From: JANPCX01 sp050916095
Lineage (GTDB): Bacteria; Pseudomonadota; Gammaproteobacteria; Burkholderiales; Burkholderiaceae_C
DNA: 64,000 bases
Direction: 5' to 3'
Assembly: GCA_050916095.1 (NCBI GenBank)
Contig: CP050901.1
Coordinates: 310,001-374,000, forward strand
Positions 45,971-53,817 of this stretch are shown here, piece by piece. The position numbers and the translations under genes are program-made. The notes beneath the pieces were generated by a model. The model was not told the origin of the DNA and did no database searches. It saw only the letters and a program-made list of their open reading frames with translations. Position 1 is the stretch's first letter, and the number at the start of each line of letters is the position of its first letter.

Positions 45971-47602
45971 CGTCGGCCCTGCAAAACCCCTGCAACCCGC
46001 ATGAATGCTGGCGATATGGGGTAAATGCTGACGACGGGATCTCTCAGGAATCGTTATCGGAGAGTAATTTTTCTGGGGGATTTGCATGACAGCCACCGCA
46101 GACTTCTTTCGCGCACGCCTGGACGGGATGGTCGATCACAAACATCCACTGGTGGTTTTGAGCAAACGGCTGCCCTGGGCCGCGATTGAACAAGCCCTGG
46201 CACCGCACTTCGCTCGCCAGGCTCGCCCAGGCTCCAAGCGGGTGACGGCGGACTTGTTGGGAGCGCATGAAGTCGAATTTGGCAACGGCATCAGCCCCGC
46301 AGGCCGCCCGCGCCTGTCAATTCGGCTGATGGCCAGCTTGCAGTACCTGAAGAACTCCTTCAACCTCAGTGACGAAGAACTCGTTCAGCGCTGGAGCGAG
46401 AACGTGGTGTGGCAGTTCTTCAGCGGCATGGAGTATTACGAACCACGCTTGCCCTGCGATCCAACCCAGATCGGCCGCTTTCGCCGCGCCGTGGGCGAAG
46501 AAGGTCTGGAGCAGTTGCTCAAGGCCACCATCGAGACAGCGGTGCAGATCAAGGCCATCAAGCCCAGCGAGCTGGAACGCGTGATCGTGGACACCACCGT
46601 GCAGGAGAAGGCCATCGCCCACCCGGTGGACAGTCGGCTGCTGGAGATTGCGCGGCACAAAGTGGTGAATGCTGCCAAACGAGTGGGCATCAGTTTGAAG
46701 CAGACATTTGCGTTTGAAGCCAAAACGCTCAGACGCCAGGCCGGGGGTTACGCCCACGCCAAGCAGTTCAAGCGTTTGAAGAAAGCCGTCAAACGCCAGC
46801 GCACAATCCTCGGGGTGGTGATGCGTGAAGTGCAGCGCAAGCTTGATGTGTTGGTGGCACCCGGGCCGACAGCGCTGAGTGCGCTCAAGACCTGGTTGGA
46901 GCGGGCCGAACGCATCCGCACGCAACAGCGAGGCGACAAGGGCAAGCTGTACGCGCTGCATGCGCCTGAGGTGGAGTGCATCGGCAAGGGCAAGGCCAGG
47001 AAGCCCTATGAGTTTGGTGTGAAGGTCAGCCTGGCTGTCACGCACCTGCGTGGTTTGATGGTGGGGGCCAGAAGTTTCCCCGGCAACCCGTTTGATGGGC
47101 ACACATTGGCTGCGCAACTGGAGCAAACCAACAACCTGATGCAAGACCTGGGGCGTGTGCCCAAGCAAGTGGTCGTGGACTTGGGGTTCCGGGGCGTGGA
47201 CGCGGACAACCCGAACGTGGAGATCATCCACCGTGGCAAGTACAAGTCACTGACCAAGGTGCAACGCAAGTGGCTCAAACGGCGTCAGGCCATCGAGCCG
47301 CTGATCGGCCACACCAAGGTGGACCACGGCATGCAGCGCTGTTGGCTCAAAGGCGAGTTGGGTGATGCGCTGCACGCACTGAGTTGTGCGGCGGGGTACA
47401 ACATCCGCTGGCTGCTGCGGGCTATCGCGGCCAAGTCTGCAAAAGACGCGAAGGCGTTTTTGTTGACCCTGCTCGGGCTGAGCTTATGGGGTCAACTCAG
47501 GGCAGCCAGGGCACGGCTCGGCGCAAAAAACTTGCTCGGTTGGAAATTCACGCCATCGTCAGTAATGGCTTGCGGGGTGAAATGAATTTTGCAGGGCCGA
47601 CT
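45971..47602 (+). mobile_element. IS5-like element, copy 3 (intact, 1632 bp)
   Basis: The same 1632-bp element as copy 2, with target duplication ACTT at 45967-45970 and 47603-47606. The first base is C rather than A, so the perfect end repeat starts at GTCGGCCCTGCAAAA. It lies just downstream of the ATP-grasp ligase gene of the graspetide-like locus. Confidence 0.93.
46086..47585 (+). CDS. IS5-family DDE transposase (copy 3)
   Basis: 499 aa, identical to the protein encoded at 41724, with all three acidic catalytic residues present. Intact frame, so presumably active. Confidence 0.93.
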   Translation: MTATADFFRARLDGMVDHKHPLVVLSKRLPWAAIEQALAPHFARQARPGSKRVTADLLGAHEVEFGNGISPAGRPRLSIRLMASLQYLKNSFNLSDEELVQRWSENVVWQFFSGMEYYEPRLPCDPTQIGRFRRAVGEEGLEQLLKATIETAVQIKAIKPSELERVIVDTTVQEKAIAHPVDSRLLEIARHKVVNAAKRVGISLKQTFAFEAKTLRRQAGGYAHAKQFKRLKKAVKRQRTILGVVMREVQRKLDVLVAPGPTALSALKTWLERAERIRTQQRGDKGKLYALHAPEVECIGKGKARKPYEFGVKVSLAVTHLRGLMVGARSFPGNPFDGHTLAAQLEQTNNLMQDLGRVPKQVVVDLGFRGVDADNPNVEIIHRGKYKSLTKVQRKWLKRRQAIEPLIGHTKVDHGMQRCWLKGELGDALHALSCAAGYNIRWLLRAIAAKSAKDAKAFLLTLLGLSLWGQLRAARARLGAKNLLGWKFTPSSVMACGVK

Positions 47603-47646
47603 ACTTCACAGGGCCGGATCAATAGTTTTACTGACACAGTAAGACT

Positions 47647-47808
47647 CGGGCCTGTTCGGAAAGTCCTCGCCAGCCATAAAACGGCCTCTTGAAGCGATCT
47701 GCGGCGTTGCAAATGCGCGCGATACCCACTATTGCTGTGCTTTGCGCCTTGCTGCTCACTCCAATGGACCATTTTCCGACCGACGACGATTTTTCAAACA
47801 GGCCTTAG
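47647..47808. repeat. Palindromic element, family A (diverged)
   Basis: Outer arms GGGCCTGTTCGGAAAG and CAAACAGGCC are inverted. The centre GGCGTTGCAAATGCGCGCGA and CTTTGCGCCTTGC is the family-A core with changes. It fills most of the 308-bp gap between IS copy 3 and the ligase gene. Confidence 0.65.
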
Positions 47809-47910
47809 TGTGGTTCAAGAAAGCGATCTATCAGTGGACCAGCGCCGCGCTTCGCAGACGGAGCAGTATGCGCGTCCATTGGCTGTTGTTTCTCACGCCC
47901 GACACCGCCC

Positions 47911-48909
47911 TCAAGCCGTAACTGGAACGCGCTGTTCGCGCAAAGGGGGCGTCGGCGCTGTTGTTCGCACTTTCAGGAGGGCGTCCAAGATCGCGTCACA
48001 CAACTGCCCGCCGGATTCTTGATCGAATCTTGCGAACATAGGTTGTTCGTTGACTTCCAAAAAGACCAGTTCACCTGTGCCGCTGTCGGTCTTGAGATCG
48101 GCTGCACAAAAATCCAGCCCCAATGCCCCAGCCAATGCTTTGAGCGGTTGCAGCACTGCAGCGATCGCTGCCATGCCGACATCAACTTGGGTGACGCCAA
48201 CGCAAGACTGGTCTGCGCGGTAGTCCAGCAAAGGAGAGTCCACTCGGAAGGCCAGCGTGGCATCGCCAATGAGGAAGATTCGATACTCCGGTCCGTCAAG
48301 CCGGGATTGGACAATGGCCGGCATCAAGCTGGCTAGAGCGTCGGCTGGGCAGTTCAGCAGCGTGCTGGACAGGCAGGCCGTGAATTGACCGCCCTGTACC
48401 GGCTTGACGATGCAGTTCTCCTCGGCAGCGCGTTCGCGCAGCGCCGCCATGTCGTTCGCGATCAAAGTGCGCGGAATCCGCAGGCCTAGTCGGTGAGCGA
48501 GGACCAACTGGTGCGGCTTGCTGAATACGCGCGCCAGAAACCCCCGGTTCAGTACGCGCGCCTCAGAGTGAACCAAAAGCCACCCTCGCCATGTCGCTTG
48601 CCATCCATCGGCCTGCTGGGCGCAGGCCTCTTGTTTGACTGCGTCGTGATCAAAAGACAAAGCGTTGAACACATCATGGCGCAAGAACAAGGCCTGCGGT
48701 CTGACCGGGATCCCCTGCAGCAGCAGCTCGTCCGACATCAAGTCCCAAGACAAAGCAGGAATTTGATGAGGGTTGAATTGACACGCGACAAAAGCACACT
48801 GCCTGCGCTCTGCCGCAGCTACCAGGCGGCAAATTCCGGTGTCGCGCGACCCCCCTGCTATCAGCAGGGCGGGTTCGATGGATTCACTGGCTTTGTTCCT
48901 GGTATCCAT
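47911..48909 (-). CDS. ATP-grasp ligase, likely graspetide (omega-ester peptide) synthetase
   Basis: A 332-aa ATP-grasp enzyme of the RimK/MvdD type. Residues 1-130 form a pre-ATP-grasp domain. The ATP-binding Lys169 is in CIVKPVQGGQ, then DGPEYRIFLIGD (Arg210) and DYRAD (229-233). The Mg-binding acids lie in GLDFCAADLKTDSG and FLEVNEQP (Glu285, Asn287). MvdC/MvdD/PsnB-type ligases make ester or amide links between Thr/Ser/Lys and Asp/Glu side chains of a precursor peptide. The two genes upstream on the same strand encode precursor-like proteins with TTxxxxEE cores, which supports this role over glutamate or tetrahydrosarcinapterin ligation. The start at 48909 follows an AAGGA site; ATG 48921 is an alternative. 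Confidence 0.85.
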   Translation of the reverse strand: MDTRNKASESIEPALLIAGGSRDTGICRLVAAAERRQCAFVACQFNPHQIPALSWDLMSDELLLQGIPVRPQALFLRHDVFNALSFDHDAVKQEACAQQADGWQATWRGWLLVHSEARVLNRGFLARVFSKPHQLVLAHRLGLRIPRTLIANDMAALRERAAEENCIVKPVQGGQFTACLSSTLLNCPADALASLMPAIVQSRLDGPEYRIFLIGDATLAFRVDSPLLDYRADQSCVGVTQVDVGMAAIAAVLQPLKALAGALGLDFCAADLKTDSGTGELVFLEVNEQPMFARFDQESGGQLCDAILDALLKVRTTAPTPPLREQRVPVTA

Positions 48910-49022
48910 GTTTTCAGTCATCCTTGTGAATAACGTGTGATCTGTTTTGCCTAAATTCAAACACCATCCTCAGGCTTCTGCGCAGGGTTGGTTAGATGGG
49001 GGCGTATGGATCCGCTGTCACC

Positions 49023-49186
49023 CTAGTACTGCGACTCTGAAATAACGGAACAAATGAAAGCGGTGAATTCGTACCGATGGCAAGGCGCAAACCGCAGCGA
49101 TACCGGGGTATCGCGAGGATTTGCAACGCCGCCATCGGTGCGAAGGCACGCTTTCATGTTTTGTTATTTCAGAGTCGCAGTACTAG
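49023..49186. repeat. Palindromic element, family A, between precursor and ligase genes
   Basis: 164 bp, the near-identical reverse copy of 9225-9388 (about two differences). Its right CTAG supplies the stop codon of the small precursor gene. It should form a long hairpin in the mRNA between precursor and ligase and may uncouple their expression. Confidence 0.9.
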
Positions 49187-49491
49187 CCCAAACCAAAGGC
49201 CATGGTGATGACATCGCCGCTGTCGAAGCCAGCAGGTAGTGGTTTGGAGGTGACGATCTCGCCGATGTCGAAGCTGGGAGGTGGTGTCTTGGTGGCTAAC
49301 ATGTTTCTGTGGCTGTCCGACATGCCTCTGACAGCCTGAATCAAAGGACTGTTCGCCAGGGTGTCGGCGCTGCGTTTGGAGTTCATCAACGCGGCAAAAT
49401 CTGATCCAGCCACACCACCGTGTCGAACCGCTGGTGAAACATCGGCCCCCGATGTTGCTGTGCTTTTGGCAACGGCCATGATCAAGTCCAT
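49183..49491 (-). CDS. Small graspetide precursor-like peptide (102 aa)
   Basis: A 102-aa peptide with an AGGAGA ribosome-binding site. Residues 1-69 are leader-like, rich in Ala, Ser and Lys. The C-terminal 33 residues hold two units related to the repeats of the large neighbour: PPPSFDIGEIVT (70-81) and PAGFDSGDVITMAFGLG (86-102). The large protein continues the second unit as ...MGEGD, but here the frame ends after GLG, at the CTAG end of a palindromic element. The expected acidic acceptors are therefore lost unless the Asp/Glu of FDxGE/D are the ones used. It is the probable substrate of the ATP-grasp ligase downstream. Confidence 0.75.
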   Translation of the reverse strand: MDLIMAVAKSTATSGADVSPAVRHGGVAGSDFAALMNSKRSADTLANSPLIQAVRGMSDSHRNMLATKTPPPSFDIGEIVTSKPLPAGFDSGDVITMAFGLG

Positions 49492-49517
49492 CTGTTTTCT
49501 CCTGAAGTAATTCAAGC

Positions 49518-49548
49518 CACCCGAAGAATCACTGAGATTCTTCGGGTG
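49518..49548 (-). promoter_or_regulatory. Perfect 13-bp hairpin between the two precursor genes
   Basis: CACCCGAAGAATC and its exact inverse are separated by a five-base loop. It lies between the stop of the large precursor gene (49576) and the ribosome-binding site of the small one. No U-run follows, so it looks more like a processing or stabilising hairpin, or a partial attenuator, than a full terminator. Confidence 0.55.
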
Positions 49549-49575
49549 AGTTTGCCTCAACCCTGTGGGTCATGT

Positions 49576-51279
49576 TCAGGTATCTTTCGCCTCGTCGAGC
49601 TCGTCTTGATAGTCATTGAGCATTTTGTTGAGTGCTTCAATCACACCCTTGTTCATTTGACTTTGGCTGATCTCATTGCCAACCAAAATGCCTCGTGCTC
49701 CGACATTACGAATGGCAACTTTCGTCCAAGCGCCCGGCATTTCCATCGTTCCAATGCTGTACTTGTTGATGTCGCCGTTACGAATGGACCGCTGCAGGCT
49801 GGAGTTCACGTCGTCCATGCTTTTCAGTGCGCCGTAAATATCAGCAGAAAGACCTGACAACGAAGGTTTGGTGTTGCTCGTGGTCGAACCCGTGGTTCTG
49901 GGGCCACCCACATTCACCGTCACTTCCACATTGGTGCTGGAGCCGGTGTTTGCTTCAGGTTTTGGCACCACAGGTGCACTGCTGCCGAACAGGTCCAGCC
50001 TTTTTTCCAAGGTGGCAAAGTTTGGTTTCCCAGATGCCAGCTCGTTGTCAAACGACTGAGCCACAAAGGCCAAGTCACTGGCATTGAAGAATTTGGCTTT
50101 CAGTTTCTCGCCCAGGGAGTCAGTGAATTTCGTCACCTCCGCATCAGAGAAAACTGCGGCTTTTTTGTCCGCTCCCTCCCCGGTGGGCAAGGTCAGTGCA
50201 TTGAGTTTTTTCTCCCAATCGATGAAGAACTTGCCCTCATCAGCGGAAATCTCGCCGATGTCGAGGCTGGGAGGTTGTGGACTCTTGGGTCGAACGCTGC
50301 CGCTGTCACCTTCGCCCATGCCAAAGGCCATGGTGACGACATTGCCGCTGTCGAAGCTGGGAGGTAGTGGTTGGGGGCGGACGTTGCCGATCCCACCCTC
50401 TTCGCCCACAGCCATGGTGGTGATCTCGCCGATGTCGAAGCTAGGAGGTAGTGGTTTGGGTCGAACGCTGCCGCTGTCACCCTCGCCCATGCCAAAGGCC
50501 ATGGTGACGACATCGCCGCAGCCGAAGCTGGGAGGTAGTGGTTGGGGACGGACGTTGCCGATCCCACCCTCTTCGCCCACAGCCATGGTGGTGATCTCGC
50601 CGATGTCGAAGCTAGGAGGTAGTGGTTTGGGTCGAACGCTGCCGCTGTCACCCTCGCCCATGCCAAAGGCCATGGTGACGACATTGCCGCAGCCGAAGCT
50701 GGGAGGTGGCGGCTTACGCCGATCGCAGCCGATCTCACCCTCTTCGCCCACAGCCATGGTGGTCATCTGAATGTCATCGTGAACACAGCGGCCTGGGGAC
50801 GGGAAAGGCATGGGCAAAGGTGAGCAGTCCGAGCGTTGCCCCTTTTTTAGATTGGAAACGGCGTTTTCCTCACCGAGTGCCAGTGTGGTGGCGGCGTCCT
50901 TCAGAACATAGTCACCACTTTTGGACAACTCGGCAGATCGTCCCTGACTGGATTTGAATTCAAGCCCGCCGCGCGCATTCTTGGTCACTTCCCAGGTTTC
51001 GTTGCCTTGACCGCGGGCCTTTCCTTGAACGGCCCACTCTGGGATCAGCGCCAAATCTTTGGGGGCTGACAGACCCAACTGGCCCGGCTTGGGCATTGAC
51101 ACGAAATACTGCAGCAAGACACCGCCGCCTTGCTCCTTGGGCAAGTTGGTGGCGGTCATTTGTTTGTCATTGATCCCGTTGAACGGATCGCGGCCCAGCC
51201 GTTTTTCGCGGCTGCCTGGCGTCGGTGTGTCAGGCAGTTGAAAAGGCTGCGGGGTCCAATTGATTTTTTCGGTGCCCAT
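49576..51279 (-). CDS. Giant multi-core graspetide precursor-like protein (567 aa)
   Basis: A 567-aa protein without signal peptide. Residues 1-128 have no recognised domain. Core-like motifs follow: TTLALGEE (131-138), TTMAVGEE (173-180, 230-237, 287-294), alternating with VTMAFGMGEGD (201-211, 258-268, 315-325), each preceded by PPSFxxGx. The unit is 57 aa, three times in tandem, ending in a degenerate PPSLDIGEISADEG (336-349). TTxxxxEE is the known core of plesiocin-type omega-ester peptides. Residues 350-567 form a separate charged, helix-rich region. Precursors are usually under about 120 aa, so the size and C-terminal extension are unusual. The start at 51279 has a GGAGAG site and lies 27 bases after a predicted promoter. 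Confidence 0.75.
   Translation of the reverse strand: MGTEKINWTPQPFQLPDTPTPGSREKRLGRDPFNGINDKQMTATNLPKEQGGGVLLQYFVSMPKPGQLGLSAPKDLALIPEWAVQGKARGQGNETWEVTKNARGGLEFKSSQGRSAELSKSGDYVLKDAATTLALGEENAVSNLKKGQRSDCSPLPMPFPSPGRCVHDDIQMTTMAVGEEGEIGCDRRKPPPPSFGCGNVVTMAFGMGEGDSGSVRPKPLPPSFDIGEITTMAVGEEGGIGNVRPQPLPPSFGCGDVVTMAFGMGEGDSGSVRPKPLPPSFDIGEITTMAVGEEGGIGNVRPQPLPPSFDSGNVVTMAFGMGEGDSGSVRPKSPQPPSLDIGEISADEGKFFIDWEKKLNALTLPTGEGADKKAAVFSDAEVTKFTDSLGEKLKAKFFNASDLAFVAQSFDNELASGKPNFATLEKRLDLFGSSAPVVPKPEANTGSSTNVEVTVNVGGPRTTGSTTSNTKPSLSGLSADIYGALKSMDDVNSSLQRSIRNGDINKYSIGTMEMPGAWTKVAIRNVGARGILVGNEISQSQMNKGVIEALNKMLNDYQDELDEAKDT
50245..50769 (-). repeat. 171-bp tandem repeats encoding alternating core motifs
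   Basis: Three nearly identical 171-bp units (57 codons) lie within the large precursor gene. Each consists of two related halves of 28-29 codons, one with the TTMAVGEE core and one with the VTMAFGMGEGD core. The near-identity at DNA level points to recent unequal crossing-over or slippage expansion. Confidence 0.9.
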
Positions 51280-51312
51280 TTCTCTCTCCGTCTGGTTTGA
51301 ATCTGTACTGCT

Positions 51313-51341
51313 CACATAGAACACCGTTTCTGTTTTTTCAA
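51313..51341 (-). promoter_or_regulatory. Predicted sigma-70 promoter of the graspetide-like operon
   Basis: On the minus strand TTGAAA (51341-51336) and TATGTG (51318-51313) are 17 bases apart. Transcription would start near 51306, leaving about 27 bases of leader before the ATG at 51279. The -10 is not perfect. Confidence 0.45.
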
Positions 51342-51526
51342 ATGAGACGGCAGGCGTCACTTGATCGCGCTCCTGTGGCTGGTAACAGTTCATCCATGCC
51401 CAGAGGGGACAAGGCTCAAAGCCTGTTTGTTTCGAGTGCTACCCATCGACAATGGATGCTCTTGCCCAGCTCTTACAGGCTGATGGGATGTCGCCGTCCG
51501 CAGGGAGTTTTGCAGATCGCATGGCC

Positions 51527-51935
51527 TAGCCCGCATATTTCACCAGGTCGCTCTTCTATGCCCCGCAACACTGGATGAATGCTCACTTTCTTGGCTTCGA
51601 GTGCCAAATCCAATTGGGTCCGAGCGCTACACACCCGTACATGGACGCCCCCGTTGATTGAGCCGTGCTACGACCTGCTTTCCGCGTTGCTCCGCCAAAG
51701 CCAGAGGCTTTGGTCCGGACTTAGCCTCGCGGGCACAATCCATTCGCACCTGTGCGCCCTCGGTGCTCACCGTCGTCTCCCTTGCAGGGCGCACCCGCGC
51801 TTGCAAGCGCGGGTCGTTCCGCAGATGGACAGCAGGCTGTCCGAAAACGAAGTTTTGACAAAGCCCTGCTACATCCTGGCCAGTGCGCCGTATCACAGCC
51901 CACTCGGGCCTGTCCCTGGTGAAATATGCGGGCTA
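51527..51935. mobile_element. 409-bp element with 21-bp perfect terminal inverted repeats
   Basis: TAGCCCGCATATTTCACC... at 51527-51547 is matched exactly and inverted at 51915-51935. No intact transposase is inside; open frames are short. No target duplication is evident. Parts of it recur, rearranged, at 39970-40190. It is probably a non-autonomous or internally deleted transposon located upstream of the graspetide-like operon. The 185 bases between it and the predicted promoter show nothing. Confidence 0.65.
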
Positions 51936-52313
51936 AGAGCGCCAACGCATGCGACGGACTTCAAACAACACACGGGCGAGGGGTCGCGGCGGCGGCCATG
52001 TGCCACATTGAACACTGAACATCGGGAGCTTCGGGTTTGCCCCAGCGCTTCGCTGCTACACTTTTCGTCTATGTTCACGCACGCAATCCACAGCAAAGGG
52101 TCGGCCGACCGAGGAGCCTGGCCCTGGCGGTGCCGCGTTCGCGCCACCTGCTGAGCTGCGCCCGCGCCGCTTCGTTAGGGTGGCCACCGATGTTCGCGTG
52201 CCGTGCCTGTCGCTGATGCGACGCCCGGTTGCCACGAGGCACTGCCTCAATCACCAGACCTTTCGAGACAGCGCGGCACAAGCCGCCGCCAACTCGGGCC
52301 GTGGAGGGCCACC
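51936..52313. other. Upstream region of the trp operon
   Basis: No gene is seen. The trpE promoter must lie here. I see no run of Trp codons or terminator/antiterminator pair that would indicate an attenuator. Confidence 0.4.
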
Positions 52314-53816
52314 ATGATTTCTGAAGCTGAATTCAACGCCTTGACATCTCAAGGCTACAACCGCATCCCGGTGATGGCACAGGCCTTCGCCGACCTTGAA
52401 ACCCCGCTGTCGCTCTACCTCAAACTCGCCTACGCCGATGGGCGTGGTGCACGCAGTTTTTTGCTGGAATCTGTGGTGGGCGGCGAGCGTTTTGGTCGCT
52501 ATTCATTCATTGGTTTGCCCGCGCGCACCTTGCTGCGTGCCCAGGGGTTTGGCAACAGCGCCGTGACCGAAGTGGTGACCCATGGTGAGGTGCTTGAAAC
52601 CCATCAAGGCAACCCCCTTGATTTCATCGCCACCTACCAACAGCGCTTCAAGGTGGCCCTGCTGGATGGCATGCCACGGTTTTGCGGCGGCTTGGCGGGT
52701 TATTTCGGTTATGACGCCGTGCGGTACGTCGAGACCAAATTGGCGCATCCAGCCAAACCTTTGCCCGACACCATAGGCACGCCCGACATCCTGCTGCTGC
52801 AGTGCGAAGAATTGGCGGTGATCGACAACCTCTCCAACCGTTTGTCCCTCATCGTTTATGCCAACCCCGCCGAACCGCAGGCCTATGAGCGGGCTTTGCG
52901 TCGGCTGGAAGAACTCACGGCAGCTTTGCAGCGTAGCGTCGCTGCGCCGGCCGTGAAGCCAACCGCGCCGCAGCCCGTGCAGCGCTCCTTCGCCAAAGAC
53001 GACTACATCGCCGCCGTGCTCAAAAGCAAAGACTACATCGCTGCCGGCGACATGATGCAGGTGCAAATTGGCCAGCGCCTGTCCAAACAATACGATCAAA
53101 GCCCTCTCAGCCTCTACCGTGCACTGCGCTCGCTCAATCCGTCGCCTTACATGTATTTCTACGACATGGGCGACTTCCAAATTGTGGGGGCCTCACCCGA
53201 AATTTTGGTCCGTCAAGAGAAAACGCCGGATGGGGCCAAAGTCACCATCCGCCCTCTGGCGGGCACGCGTCCACGCGGCGCTACACCCGAGCTCGACAAA
53301 GCGCTGGAACTGGAGCTGAGCGCCGACCCGAAAGAACGCGCTGAGCATTTGATGCTGATCGACCTGGCCCGCAACGACATTGGCCGCATTGCCCAAACCG
53401 GCAGCGTCAAAGTCACCGAAGCCTTTGTGGTGGAGCGTTACTCCCACGTGATGCACATCGTCAGCAACGTTGAGGGTTTGCTCAAAGAAGGCACCACCAA
53501 CCTCGATGTGCTCAAGGCCACCTTCCCGGCCGGCACGTTGACGGGCGCGCCGAAAGTGCGGGCCATGGAAATCATCGACGAGCTGGAGCCTGTCAAACGC
53601 GGCATTTACGGCGGTGCGTGCGGCTACTTGAGTTTCGCTGGTGACATGGACCTGGCCATCGCCATTCGTACCGGCATCATCAAAGACGGTGTGCTGCATG
53701 TGCAGGCTGCGGCGGGTGTGGTGGCCGACTCTGTTCCCGAGCTGGAGTGGAGAGAAACCGAACACAAAGCCCGCGCACTATTGCGCGCGGCCGAACTCGT
53801 TGAGGAAGGGTTCTGA
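52314..53816 (+). CDS. trpE: Anthranilate synthase component I
   Basis: A 500-aa chorismate-binding enzyme. The feedback Trp-site LLES is in RSFLLESVVGGERFGRYSF (residues 44-62), and the catalytic region has GDMMQVQIGQR, IRPLAGTRPRG, DLARNDIGRI and GGACGYLSFAGDMDLAIAIR near the C-terminus. It makes anthranilate from chorismate with ammonia from TrpG. A GGAGGG site precedes the ATG at 52314. It is the first gene of trpE-trpG-ltaE-trpD-trpC, nearly all with overlapping or one-base junctions. Confidence 0.97.
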   Translation: MISEAEFNALTSQGYNRIPVMAQAFADLETPLSLYLKLAYADGRGARSFLLESVVGGERFGRYSFIGLPARTLLRAQGFGNSAVTEVVTHGEVLETHQGNPLDFIATYQQRFKVALLDGMPRFCGGLAGYFGYDAVRYVETKLAHPAKPLPDTIGTPDILLLQCEELAVIDNLSNRLSLIVYANPAEPQAYERALRRLEELTAALQRSVAAPAVKPTAPQPVQRSFAKDDYIAAVLKSKDYIAAGDMMQVQIGQRLSKQYDQSPLSLYRALRSLNPSPYMYFYDMGDFQIVGASPEILVRQEKTPDGAKVTIRPLAGTRPRGATPELDKALELELSADPKERAEHLMLIDLARNDIGRIAQTGSVKVTEAFVVERYSHVMHIVSNVEGLLKEGTTNLDVLKATFPAGTLTGAPKVRAMEIIDELEPVKRGIYGGACGYLSFAGDMDLAIAIRTGIIKDGVLHVQAAAGVVADSVPELEWRETEHKARALLRAAELVEEGF

Positions 53817-53817
53817 C

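Noticed and set aside
50245..50769. Tandem repeats considered as a CRISPR array
   Set aside because: Units are 171 bp with no spacers, stay in one reading frame and encode conserved protein motifs.
51280..51393. Longer start (51393) for the large precursor
   Set aside because: It lacks a ribosome-binding site and lies upstream of the predicted promoter, whereas 51279 has a GGAGAG site.
51936..52313. trp leader peptide and attenuator
   Set aside because: No short frame with consecutive Trp codons and no terminator/antiterminator pair could be found.
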